From assembly GCA_029251165.1 (NCBI GenBank), contig JAQXDW010000085.1, positions 59,174 through 123,173 of the forward strand: a stretch of DNA of 64,000 bases. The letters run 5' to 3'. This DNA is from Myxococcota bacterium. GTDB lineage: Bacteria; Myxococcota_A; UBA796. The translations under genes and the position numbers were made by a program. Below are positions 8,255 to 16,105 of the stretch, piece after piece. The stretch's first letter is position 1. Every line of letters starts with the position of its first letter. The notes below the pieces were generated by a model that saw only the letters and a list, made by a program, of their open reading frames with translations, made no database searches and was not told where the DNA came from.

Positions 8255-9169
8255 CTACAGCGCCGCCAGCGCGCGCTTGACCTCGACCCGCACCATTTGC
8301 TTGCGCCACACTGACGCGATCGCATGTGTACCCAGCGGCTTTGCGGCTTTGTATGATGCCTCTGCGAGATCTCCTGCGGCCGCGACCTGGACCAGGATCG
8401 GCTGCGGGCCGATCGCGGAGAGCACCGCACGGGCGCCCACGCCATCCCGCTGGACCGCCACCAGCAGCATCCCGTAGTCGATGGCATTGCGCAGGCGCAG
8501 CTTGCGGTGAACGACGGGAGCGCTGGGGGCTGGGAGGAGGATCCGAGTCAGGATCTCGCCGGGCTGCGTCTTCACCCAGGTCCGTCCGTCTTCGTCGTAC
8601 AGGTCGGCGATGGTGACCTGCCGGGTGCCTGACGGGCTCGCCAGCTCGATGCTGGCGCCGTACAGCCACAGCGAGGGGATGGAGTCGGCAGAGTGGGCGG
8701 CGTAGCAACCCTTCCCCTTGGGCGCGACGTGGCAGATGTTGCCCTCTGCCTTCAGGCAGCCGCCGATGGACGCTCGCCAGCCCGCCGGCTGGTTGTAGAA
8801 GAGGCAGCGGGTGTCGAGCATGACGTTGCCGCCGAGGGTTCCCATTGCCTGGATGGTGCCGGTCCCGATGGTCCGACAGGCCTCAGCCAGCGCCGGGTAT
8901 CGCTCGAGGACGAGCGGGCTGCGACGGATCGCGCGCAGGGTGGCCATCGCGCCAATGGCCAGCCCGCCATCTGCGGTCTCGGTGATGGTCGCCAGCTCCT
9001 CGAGGCGTCGCAGCGACAGGAGGGTGGCCGGGGTGAACAGGCGGTGCTTTATCGACGGCAGCAGGTCGGTGCCTCCGGCGACGATGCGTGTGCCCGGTGC
9101 TGCTGCGATGGCGAGCGCATCTTCAAGTCGGTCGGGGGCCTCGTAGGCGAAATTCGGGAAGGGAAGCAT
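8255..9169 (-). CDS. hcrB: 4-hydroxybenzoyl-CoA reductase, FAD/[4Fe-4S] subunit
   Basis: This 304-residue subunit belongs to the xanthine dehydrogenase-type FAD family (VAGGTDLLPSIKHRL, then TIGTGTIQAMGTLGGNV). It carries the extra loop that marks the beta subunit of 4-hydroxybenzoyl-CoA reductase: four Cys at residues 122, 138, 146 and 155. These are the same numbers I recall for the [4Fe-4S] ligands of the Thauera aromatica enzyme, and the context DTRCLFYNQ and ICHVAPKGKGC matches too. The enzyme removes the para-hydroxyl of 4-hydroxybenzoyl-CoA with low-potential electrons, giving benzoyl-CoA. The ATG overlaps the stop of hcrA (TGATG). The substrate is still inferred, because relatives with the same loop may use other aromatic CoA esters. 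Confidence 0.85.
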   Translation of the reverse strand: MLPFPNFAYEAPDRLEDALAIAAAPGTRIVAGGTDLLPSIKHRLFTPATLLSLRRLEELATITETADGGLAIGAMATLRAIRRSPLVLERYPALAEACRTIGTGTIQAMGTLGGNVMLDTRCLFYNQPAGWRASIGGCLKAEGNICHVAPKGKGCYAAHSADSIPSLWLYGASIELASPSGTRQVTIADLYDEDGRTWVKTQPGEILTRILLPAPSAPVVHRKLRLRNAIDYGMLLVAVQRDGVGARAVLSAIGPQPILVQVAAAGDLAEASYKAAKPLGTHAIASVWRKQMVRVEVKRALAAL

Positions 9170-11508
9170 CAGCGGTTTCTCTCCTGGCGCGCCTTGCGGC
9201 GGATCGCCTTGAGCACCTTGTCCGGGGTGTAGGGCGGCGCGGACATCCACAGCCCGGTCGCGTCATTGAGGGCCGCGGCAATGGCGGGCACAGTGGAGAG
9301 CTGCGGGCCCTCACCGGCCTCCTTGGCGCCGAACGGACCACCGGGATCATGGGACTCGACGAGGATGACCTCGATCTCGGGCGTCTCGTAGACCGTGGGG
9401 ACCCGGTACTCCAGCAGCGAGGGTGCCATCAGGGTGCCGTCGGCCCGGTAGGTCTGCTCTTCGGTCATTGCCTCACCGACGCCCATGTAGACGCAGCCCT
9501 CGATCTGACCCTCGGCGATCTCTTTGTGGAGGGTGCGCCCGAGGTCGTGGGCGGCCCAGATCTTGTCGATGGTGACGATGCCGGTCTCTTCATCCACCGA
9601 CAGCTCCGCGACCTGAGCGGTGAAGCTGTAAGCCGGGGAGGGGCCGACAGAGGAGCGACGATATCGGCTGCCGATGTCTGGTGGACGGTAGGAGCCGATT
9701 GCGCCCAGCGAGCCAAACTTTGCCTCCGCAAGCTGAACCGCTGCGGCCCACTTCAGCGTGTCCTCGCCGTTGGTGATGAACCCGTCGGCGGCGGTGAGCT
9801 GCTCGGGCGCGCACTTCAGCTTCTCGGCGGCCGCAATGAGCACTTTCTCCCGAAGCTGATCGGCGGCATGCAGCGCGGCGTTGCCGGCCATGAACGTGAC
9901 CCGAGAAGAGTAGCTGCCCAGGTCGACCGGGGTGAGGTCCGTGTCGGCCTCGATGACCCGGCAGCGATCTGGCGTGATGCCCAGCCGCTCAGAGACCAGC
10001 ACCGCGAGCATGTGGTTGCTGCCCTGGCCGACATCCGAGGTGCCCGAGAAGATGGTGACCTTGCCGGAGCGATCCAGCTTCACCTGGACCCCAGAGTGCG
10101 GCATCTTGTTCTGGTAGACGGCGTGAAGGGCGCCGCACATGTATGCGCTGCACGCCAGCCCGATTCCACGGCCAGCGGGAAGCTCTGCGCGCTTCGTGTA
10201 GTAGTCGCTGGCGGCCAGGACCTTCTCGACGCACTCCTTGAGCCCCACTGAGGTGATCTGGAGGCCGTTTACCGTCTCAGAGAACGGCTCGACGAGGTTC
10301 TTCAGCCGCACCGCGACCGGGTCGAGGCCGAGCTGCTCGGCCATGCGGTCGATGTGCATCTCCAGGGCGAACCGAGGCTGGATGGCACCGTGGCCGCGCT
10401 TGGGGCCGCAGGGGGGCTTGTTCGTGTAGAGCCGGTGGCTGAGGAACTTGTAGTTCTCCAGCTTGTACGGCATCGTCATAAACACGCCGAGGTAGTACGA
10501 TGTGACCACGCCGTAGCTGGCGTAGGCCCCACCATCTGCCCAGGCCGAGAAGTCGATGGCGGTCAGGGTGCCGTCGGCCTTCATGCCCATCTTCAGCGTC
10601 ATTCGGACCGGGTGCCGGCCGCGATGGGCATAGAAGACTTCTTCTCGCTCGAAGACAAACTTCACCGGCCGACCCAGTCGCTGGCTGAGCACACAGGCGC
10701 AGACGTCCGTGGCGAAGGTGTCGCACTTTCCACCATAGCCGGCGCCGACATCGGGCTTGATCACGCGGATGTCTGCCGCGTCCATCTTCAGCACCCGCGC
10801 GAGAGTGCGGTGCATGTAGTGCGGGTTCTGGGTGGAGGAGTAGAGGGTCAGCGTGCCGTCTGGAGAGGCGCTGGCGAGGGCCGCGTGGCTCTCCAGGGGG
10901 ACGTGGGTGGAGCCGGGGTACTCGTAGGTGTCCTCGACGATGAGGTCGGCCTCGGCAAACCCGGCATCTGGATCGCCGTATTTCTGGAACACCCGCCGCA
11001 GGATGTTGCTGGGCTTGCGCTTCTTGTTGTGGATGATCGGGCTGGTCTTGTCGAGCGCTTCCTCGATGGTGAGCACCGGAGTGATCGGCTCATACACCAC
11101 GCGGACCTTTCGAGCGGCCTCCCAGGCCAGCGCCGGGGTCAGGGCTGCGACCGCTGCGACCGGCTCTCCGATGTAGCGCACCTTGCCCAGCGCCAGCGCC
11201 GTCTCGTCCTGGGCCACCGGGATCGCGCCGTAGGTGACCGGAACATCCTCGCCGGTAATTACGGCGAGGACACCCTCCATCGCGAGGGCCTCGCTGGTGT
11301 CGATGCTGAGGATCTTCGCGTGGGCATGCGGTGAGCGCAGGACCTTGGCGTGGACCATGCGGGGAAGCTTAAAGTCATCGGTGAACTTCGCGGTGCCGAT
11401 GATCTTCGGCAGGCCGTCGATCTTGCCGCGACCGCCGCTGCCGACGATCCCACCCTCCGCGACCTGCCCGGAGTGGTTGTCTTTTGGCCCCATGTAGCCG
11501 CCGCTCAA
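9169..11508 (-). CDS. hcrA: 4-hydroxybenzoyl-CoA reductase, molybdopterin subunit
   Basis: This 779-residue large subunit holds the molybdenum-pterin cofactor of a xanthine oxidase-family hydroxylase. Visible blocks are the N-terminal a/b hammerhead (KIIGTAKFTDDFKLPRMVHA), VGAGYGGKCD and RGHGAIQPRFALEMHIDRMA. TSDVGQGSNHMLAVLVSERLG and the C-terminal GPFGAKEAGEGPQLS follow; the last contains the conserved Glu that acts as base in this family. The length fits the roughly 770-residue HcrA. It sits between hcrC and hcrB with 4-base (ATGA) and 1-base overlaps, in the C-A-B order known for Thauera hcr genes. Confidence 0.85.
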   Translation of the reverse strand: MSGGYMGPKDNHSGQVAEGGIVGSGGRGKIDGLPKIIGTAKFTDDFKLPRMVHAKVLRSPHAHAKILSIDTSEALAMEGVLAVITGEDVPVTYGAIPVAQDETALALGKVRYIGEPVAAVAALTPALAWEAARKVRVVYEPITPVLTIEEALDKTSPIIHNKKRKPSNILRRVFQKYGDPDAGFAEADLIVEDTYEYPGSTHVPLESHAALASASPDGTLTLYSSTQNPHYMHRTLARVLKMDAADIRVIKPDVGAGYGGKCDTFATDVCACVLSQRLGRPVKFVFEREEVFYAHRGRHPVRMTLKMGMKADGTLTAIDFSAWADGGAYASYGVVTSYYLGVFMTMPYKLENYKFLSHRLYTNKPPCGPKRGHGAIQPRFALEMHIDRMAEQLGLDPVAVRLKNLVEPFSETVNGLQITSVGLKECVEKVLAASDYYTKRAELPAGRGIGLACSAYMCGALHAVYQNKMPHSGVQVKLDRSGKVTIFSGTSDVGQGSNHMLAVLVSERLGITPDRCRVIEADTDLTPVDLGSYSSRVTFMAGNAALHAADQLREKVLIAAAEKLKCAPEQLTAADGFITNGEDTLKWAAAVQLAEAKFGSLGAIGSYRPPDIGSRYRRSSVGPSPAYSFTAQVAELSVDEETGIVTIDKIWAAHDLGRTLHKEIAEGQIEGCVYMGVGEAMTEEQTYRADGTLMAPSLLEYRVPTVYETPEIEVILVESHDPGGPFGAKEAGEGPQLSTVPAIAAALNDATGLWMSAPPYTPDKVLKAIRRKARQERNR

Positions 11509-12011
11509 GAGTCACCTCCGGTGGCCTTGTCGGCCTGACCGGCATCGGTACCGAGCGCCTCAGAAGCTGCGGCGAGGATCTTGGTGTAGCCGGTGCAGCG
11601 ACAGATGTTTGCCGACAGGGCTTCCTTGATCGACGCCATTGAGGGGTTTGGATCCTCATCGGACAGCGCCGCGAGGCTCATCGCGATCCCTGGGGTGCAG
11701 TAGCCGCACTGGGCTGCGACGTGGCGATGGAGCGCATCCTGGATGGGATGGAGCTTGCCCTCTACCGCCAGGCCCTCGATGGTCTGCACGTTTGTCTCCG
11801 CGCAGTCCATCGCGAGGGTGATGCAGGCCAGGCGCGGCACGCCATCGACGCGCACGGTGCAGGCACCGCAGTCGCCGACGTCGCAGCCGTGCTTGGAGCC
11901 GGTCAGATCGAGGTCTTCGCGGATGAAGTCGAGGAGTGAGCGGTTGGAGGGGATCAGACGTCGGATCCGCTCTCCGTTCACCATGAGGCTGAGGAGGGAC
12001 TCGGGAGGCAT
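11505..12011 (-). CDS. hcrC: 4-hydroxybenzoyl-CoA reductase, [2Fe-2S] subunit
   Basis: This 168-residue small subunit binds two [2Fe-2S] clusters. The plant-ferredoxin-type ligands are in HGCDVGDCGACTV and the downstream LAC. The C-terminal cluster ligands are in AAQCGYCTPG and ANICRCTGY. The subunit passes electrons between the FAD/[4Fe-4S] subunit and the molybdenum centre. It is the first gene of the hcr operon and overlaps hcrA by ATGA. A palindrome about 67 bases upstream of its start is a candidate operator. Confidence 0.87.
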   Translation of the reverse strand: MPPESLLSLMVNGERIRRLIPSNRSLLDFIREDLDLTGSKHGCDVGDCGACTVRVDGVPRLACITLAMDCAETNVQTIEGLAVEGKLHPIQDALHRHVAAQCGYCTPGIAMSLAALSDEDPNPSMASIKEALSANICRCTGYTKILAAASEALGTDAGQADKATGGDS

Positions 12012-12026
12012 GGGGTGACCTTATCT

Positions 12027-12089
12027 CGGGACTCCCGGCAGCGTCGATGCACCAGCTTGTATCTCTCCAGACCGCTGTGTCCCGGGACA
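12027..12089. promoter_or_regulatory. Two GC palindromes upstream of hcrC
   Basis: CGGGACTCCCG (12027-12037) and the perfect 12-base palindrome TGTCCCGGGACA (12078-12089) lie 16 and 67 bases upstream of the hcrC start, and both contain CGGGA. They could bind a regulator of the hcr operon or of the divergent lipoprotein gene. I did not find clear -35 and -10 boxes, so their role is inference. Confidence 0.35.
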
Positions 12090-12218
12090 TCGACGTGCTC
12101 GCGCATCGGTGTCCGATTTCCTCGACATTCAGATCAGCGAGTCAATCCTATCTCATCTATGTAAAGGTAGAAAATCCCGTGCCGTCAGAGCAATGGCACA
12201 CCGATGTGAGGAGCGAAT

Positions 12219-12824
12219 ATGAAGAAGGCACTGATCCTGGCTGCACTGCTGGCAGGCTGCAGCAACAAAGAGTCTGAGCTGGAGACGGGGATCCTCGATG
12301 AAGAGGCGGACGCGGACACCGACGCCGACACCGATGCCGACACCGATGCCGACACCGACGCGGACACCGACGCGGACACCGACGCGGACACCGATGCGGA
12401 CACCGATGCCGACACGGACGCCGACACCGACGCTGATGTCGATCGCACTGGAAGCTACACCGGTGACTTCACCATCGACATCCTGGAGAGCTCTCTTGGG
12501 CTCGGCGACACCTGCGAGGGTGCCGCAGACCTGACGGTGGATGCCAAGGGTGAGATCGTAGGGCTCGGAGAGTGTTCGTTCACCGGCCTTGCGGCCAGCT
12601 TGTTCGGCCTCACAGACACCTACCAGGGGGAGCTGAACGGTGCGATCACCATCGATCCGGTCGCTGCTGGGACCGTCAGCGCCGATGTGAAGATCACGAC
12701 CCTCAACGAGGACTGGGCGGGGGAGTTCGACGGGGAGCGCTTCACCGGTGACTTCGACGGGACGTTCTCCTATGACGTCTACACCTTCACCTTCACTGGC
12801 CAATTCGACACCGAGCGGAAGTAG
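12219..12824 (+). CDS. Lipoprotein with (DADT)n linker
   Basis: This 201-residue secreted lipoprotein has signal peptide MKKALILAALLAGC with a strong lipobox (Cys 14). A stretch of roughly 45 residues of strict Asp-Ala-Asp-Thr repeats begins after ETGILDEE. The C-terminal domain of about 125 residues has the pattern CEGAADLTV, GECSFTGLAASLF and TGDFDGTFSY, with two Cys that may pair. The same domain pattern appears in the next gene, so the two are paralogues. GAGGAG precedes the ATG at 12219. I do not recognise the domain; a surface-exposed role is likely from the lipobox and linker. Confidence 0.85.
   Translation: MKKALILAALLAGCSNKESELETGILDEEADADTDADTDADTDADTDADTDADTDADTDADTDADTDADTDADVDRTGSYTGDFTIDILESSLGLGDTCEGAADLTVDAKGEIVGLGECSFTGLAASLFGLTDTYQGELNGAITIDPVAAGTVSADVKITTLNEDWAGEFDGERFTGDFDGTFSYDVYTFTFTGQFDTERK
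12298..12437 (+). repeat. In-frame 12-base tandem repeats (DADT codons)
   Basis: The unit is GACACCGACGCG with synonymous variation (GCC, GAT), repeated about ten times. Because each unit is a multiple of three, expansion or contraction would change linker length without a frameshift. Confidence 0.85.
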
Positions 12825-12899
12825 CTGGGCGCTCAGCGAAGGCAGCGTGTTGTCCTGCCGGAGCAGCCCTGACATCCGCTCGTGAGGCCCGCTCGAACG

Positions 12900-12930
12900 T
12901 CAGCCTCCGTCATCGATGATGGAGGGCTGA
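12900..12930 (+). terminator. Hairpin after first DADT lipoprotein
   Basis: TCAGCCTCC (12900-12908) and GGAGGGCTGA (12921-12930) form a stem with one bulge, and an inner TCATC/GATGA pairing extends it. The sequence after it (CCTGTAGTTTA) has only a short T run, so strength is uncertain. Confidence 0.45.
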
Positions 12931-13050
12931 CCTGTAGTTTATCCCCACTGGTTCACAAAACATGATGAGTCAGGAGGGTGGTCTGCGGTATAAGTGTCTG
13001 CTTACGAGACTGAGAACTACGCTGAGAACCCAAAACCCACTGGAGGAAAC

Positions 13051-13647
13051 ATGAAGATCACCACCCTCGCGATGCTGTTGTCTGTCAGCCTGCTCGGCTG
13101 CAAGGACAAAGATGAAGAGACCGGCTCTCTCGACGAAGAGGCAGACGCGGACACCGACGCGGACACCGACGCCGACACCGACGCGGACACCGACGCGGAC
13201 ACCGACGCGGACACCGACGCAGACACCGATGCCGACATGAGCGTTGACGAGGTCGATCCGTCGACCCTCGACAGCGGTGCGCTGCTGATCAACTTCGGCG
13301 CAGACGTCTACGGTCAGATCATCGACGACCAGTGCTCTGGAACCGTCGATCTCACGGTCACAGACGGCAAGATTGCTGGCACCGCCTCCTGCGCGTTCCA
13401 GGGCGCCCTTGCGGCATTCATCTCTGGCGATCAGGTCGCATCGGTCAGCGGCACCGTCACTGACGCCACCGCAAACGGCGTCCTCGAGCTCGATGTCAGC
13501 GGTCAGGCGATTGAGTTCAAGTGGGACGGCACTGCAGACGGCTCCGCTGTCTACGGCGCATTCTCCGGTGGTGGCCCCTTCGAGGCGGGTGACTTCACCC
13601 TCGAGCTGGTCTACGCCGGTGGCTTCAACGCGCCGATCGCCCAGTAA
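13051..13647 (+). CDS. Lipoprotein with (DADT)n linker, paralogue of the preceding gene
   Basis: This 198-residue lipoprotein starts MKITTLAMLLSVSLLGC, with the lipidated Cys at residue 17. GSLDEE leads into a DADT repeat of about 30 residues, then a domain of about 130 residues. That domain shares the pattern C-x-G-x-x-DLTV, then G-x-x-x-C-x-F-x-G, with the gene at 12219. GGAGG lies just before the ATG, which excludes the longer upstream reading. A TATAAG box at 12989-12994 could be part of its promoter, though no -35 box is clear. The function is unknown. Confidence 0.85.
   Translation: MKITTLAMLLSVSLLGCKDKDEETGSLDEEADADTDADTDADTDADTDADTDADTDADTDADMSVDEVDPSTLDSGALLINFGADVYGQIIDDQCSGTVDLTVTDGKIAGTASCAFQGALAAFISGDQVASVSGTVTDATANGVLELDVSGQAIEFKWDGTADGSAVYGAFSGGGPFEAGDFTLELVYAGGFNAPIAQ
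13144..13238 (+). repeat. In-frame 12-base tandem repeats (DADT codons)
   Basis: About eight near-identical units of GACACCGACGCG encode the Asp/Thr linker of the lipoprotein at 13051. The nucleotide units are the same as those at 12298, which points to shared origin or gene conversion. Confidence 0.85.
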
Positions 13648-13687
13648 GCAGCGCTCGGCGCGTACATCCGCCCTGAGGGGGGTGTCT

Positions 13688-13717
13688 CTGAGGACAGCAG
13701 CGACCCGCTGTCCTCAG
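13688..13717. terminator. Strong hairpin between convergent genes
   Basis: The perfect 11-base arms CTGAGGACAGC (13688-13698) and GCTGTCCTCAG (13707-13717) enclose an 8-base loop. It lies between the DADT lipoprotein gene (plus) and the YadA-head-like gene (minus), so it could serve both. No long T tract follows on either strand. Confidence 0.55.
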
Positions 13718-13831
13718 CACTGACGGTCCCCCCAGCGCGGCTCGATGAGCCGGCTGCCACCAGATGGCGCCGGCGCTACGCGGCTCGACAGGCCTGCTCC
13801 GCCCGTGCTCCTTGGCGGTGTCTCGGACGGC

Positions 13832-15094
13832 TCAGGGCACGTAGTCGTAGATGGTTGTCGCCGACTCGTCGAGCCCGCCGTAGATGGTGGAGGCCTCTCC
13901 GGAGGCCGTCCCGTTTCGGCCGCCCAGGATGCTGGACCGTGGTCCGCTGGCGGTGTTCTGCCAGCCTCCAGCAACGGAAGCATTGTCGCCCAGGGCGTAG
14001 TTGGCGAGGCCACCAGCGACCGTCGCGGCGTCGCTGCTGGCGACGTTGAGCGAGCCACCGAGGATGGCGGTGTTGTTGGCAGTGGTGGTGTTGGTGCTGC
14101 CGCCGGCGACCACACTGTAGGTACCGGCAGCGGTGTTCAAGGATCCGCCGGTCACGACCGCATACTCACCGAGGGCCTCATTGCTGCTGCCGCCAAGGAC
14201 CGCGGTGTAGTCCCCATCAGCGCTGTTCTCAAAGCCTGCGACCGCGACGCTGTAGGCGCCCGTTGCGTAGTTGCCGTTGCCGCCGACTACCGAGGCGTAG
14301 GAGCCGGTGACGGCGTTGGCATAGCCGCCGAGGATGGCGGCGTCGTTGCCGCTGACGTCGTTGCTGTTGCCGCTGAGGATGGCAGCGTTGATGCTGCTGA
14401 TGGCGTTGTTTGAGCCGCTGACGACGACCGAGAGGTTGCCGGAGACGGTGTTCTCTTGTCCGCTGAGCACAGAGGCGTTGGTGCCCTCGATGCTGTTCTT
14501 GTAGCCCGCCACGATGCCGCCGTAGCTGCTGTAGCTGTTGAACTTGCCGAGCACGAGGTTGTGAGAGCCGCTGCGGAGACTGTCCCCCTCGTCCTCGTTG
14601 TAGCCGATGATGACGTTCCCCTTTCCATTGGGCGTGGAGGTGGTGGTGCCCTCGCCGCTCTGGACCAGCAGGTTCGCCCCGCTGACCACGAGATCACCGT
14701 CGTCGTTGACGCTGAGGTAGGTGAGGATCTCTTCCATGCCCGCTGTCCGAACCAGGAGCTGCTGGATGTCGTCAGCGTGGCTGGTGAGGGTGCTGCCGTT
14801 GGTCTTGACCTCGGCGCTCAGATCTGTGAGGTCGTCGGCGATGTTCGCGTCGGTCGTGGCGAGCTGGCTGATGGAAGACTCGTTGCTCTCTACACGCCCC
14901 TGCAGCGAACCCAGAGAGTCCTCGGTGGCAACAGTTTTAAGGTCGGTCTGGATGCTGTCGAGCTGTGTCTGTAGATCAGCCATTGCGTCGATCTGTGACT
15001 GCATGTCCGTGATCTGAGACTGTAGACGATCAATTTCCTCATCGGTATCGCAGGCAAATAGAATGGTAAGGGGAGCGAGATGGTGAAGGCGCAT
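13832..15094 (-). CDS. Coiled-coil lipoprotein with YadA-head-like repeats
   Basis: This 420-residue protein has a short signal and lipobox-like LTILFAC. A coiled coil (about residues 20-120) has recurring IDRLQSQI, MQSQIDAM and LDSIQTDL heptads. From residue 150 onward there are about fourteen imperfect repeats of 14 residues, of the form GNxAxVxGGxxNxAxG (SVVSGSNNAISS, AAILGGYANAVTG, SVVGGNGNYATG). These resemble the left-handed parallel beta-roll of trimeric autotransporter heads, yet there is no C-terminal membrane barrel and the coiled coil is N-terminal. A trimeric surface-displayed lipoprotein is the likely form; this is inferred. Confidence 0.8.
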   Translation of the reverse strand: MRLHHLAPLTILFACDTDEEIDRLQSQITDMQSQIDAMADLQTQLDSIQTDLKTVATEDSLGSLQGRVESNESSISQLATTDANIADDLTDLSAEVKTNGSTLTSHADDIQQLLVRTAGMEEILTYLSVNDDGDLVVSGANLLVQSGEGTTTSTPNGKGNVIIGYNEDEGDSLRSGSHNLVLGKFNSYSSYGGIVAGYKNSIEGTNASVLSGQENTVSGNLSVVVSGSNNAISSINAAILSGNSNDVSGNDAAILGGYANAVTGSYASVVGGNGNYATGAYSVAVAGFENSADGDYTAVLGGSSNEALGEYAVVTGGSLNTAAGTYSVVAGGSTNTTTANNTAILGGSLNVASSDAATVAGGLANYALGDNASVAGGWQNTASGPRSSILGGRNGTASGEASTIYGGLDESATTIYDYVP

Positions 15095-15172
15095 GGGTCT
15101 GACGGTCCAGCAGTGAATTCAGGGTGGGTCTACCACAGTGTAGAGCGGAGGCGGTGATATGCTACGCACCGC

Positions 15173-16105
15173 ATGGACGAAGATGTCTCAGAATCGCTGA
15201 TTGTGCCTGGATATATCGGACCCCTCCTTGCCGTGGGCTCCGTGCTGGTCTTTATGGTGGCTCCGATGGTGTTCATCAAGCACATGGCCGCTCACCCCAT
15301 CACCAGCTCGGACGCCAACACAGCGATCGGGGCAACGGTCGCACTGGGTGCGCTCTTCCGGTCCGGTGGTCGCACGATGCTGCGCTCTACGGTCATGAGC
15401 GCAGCCCGGACGATGGCCCGAGCACTGACCCGTCGGGTTGTTCGCTCCTTCCTTCCGATGGCGCTGCGGCTGTTTCTGCCTTCGTTTCGGACCACCACCC
15501 TGGACTCCCCCCAGGCCAAGGGCTCGCAGTCGTTCTGGGTGGCGCTCCTCCTGGGGATCGCGACCCTCGGCCTGTCGTTCTATGGGGTGGTGCACCTCTC
15601 GGAGGAGCACCATGCGGTGGAGATGCTCGGGGGGCTGTCGCTGCTGTCGATGTCCGCGCTGGCCTGCCTGCCGCTGCTCATCCACTATGCGATGTTTTTC
15701 CTGATCGGTCGGCTGGTCGGAGTGTCGGTCGCCTTGCGCACAGACATCGACGGCATCCTCCTGCAGGCCTACTTCACCGGTGCGATGTCCTACCTGCCCC
15801 TGGCGTCTGACGTGGCGCTGGAGGGGACCACTCGTGGGAAGGCGATCTGTTCTGCCGGGGTGCTGTTTGGCTTCGTGGTCCTCTACGCCATCCTCTCGCT
15901 GGCTGGAGGCTGGCTCGACAACCCCTGGATGGTCGGGCTCAGCTCGCAGCTGCTGCTGTATGCCTTCGTGCTGTCCTTCCCGCTTCCCCCCTTGGATGGA
16001 AGCGATGTCTGGGCACACAGCCGCTGGGGCTGGCTGGCGCTGTTCCTGGCAATCCTGATGACCTTCCTCGGTCGCATGCCGGAGTCGTTCTATGCGATCC
16101 TCTGA
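15173..16105 (+). CDS. Multi-pass membrane protein with PLPPLDG motif
   Basis: This 310-residue integral membrane protein has about seven hydrophobic segments: 12-32, a basic loop at 60-110 rich in Arg and Thr, then segments near 122-143, 150-180, 190-215, 225-245, 250-270 and 280-300. Near residue 270 it has SFPLPPLDGSDVW, which resembles the third conserved motif of site-2-type (M50) metalloproteases. No HExxH zinc motif is present in the protein. It could be an inactive or very diverged relative, or the match could be chance. It overlaps the next gene by 14 bases, so they are probably co-expressed. Confidence 0.7.
   Translation: MDEDVSESLIVPGYIGPLLAVGSVLVFMVAPMVFIKHMAAHPITSSDANTAIGATVALGALFRSGGRTMLRSTVMSAARTMARALTRRVVRSFLPMALRLFLPSFRTTTLDSPQAKGSQSFWVALLLGIATLGLSFYGVVHLSEEHHAVEMLGGLSLLSMSALACLPLLIHYAMFFLIGRLVGVSVALRTDIDGILLQAYFTGAMSYLPLASDVALEGTTRGKAICSAGVLFGFVVLYAILSLAGGWLDNPWMVGLSSQLLLYAFVLSFPLPPLDGSDVWAHSRWGWLALFLAILMTFLGRMPESFYAIL

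Noticed and set aside
12989..13002. TATAAGTGTCTG resembling TATAAGTGTTTG at 63796
   Set aside because: Similarity is short, the downstream contexts differ, and no -35 box accompanies either copy.
12298..13238. CRISPR-like tandem repeats
   Set aside because: The repeats are in-frame coding units without spacers; they encode DADT linkers.
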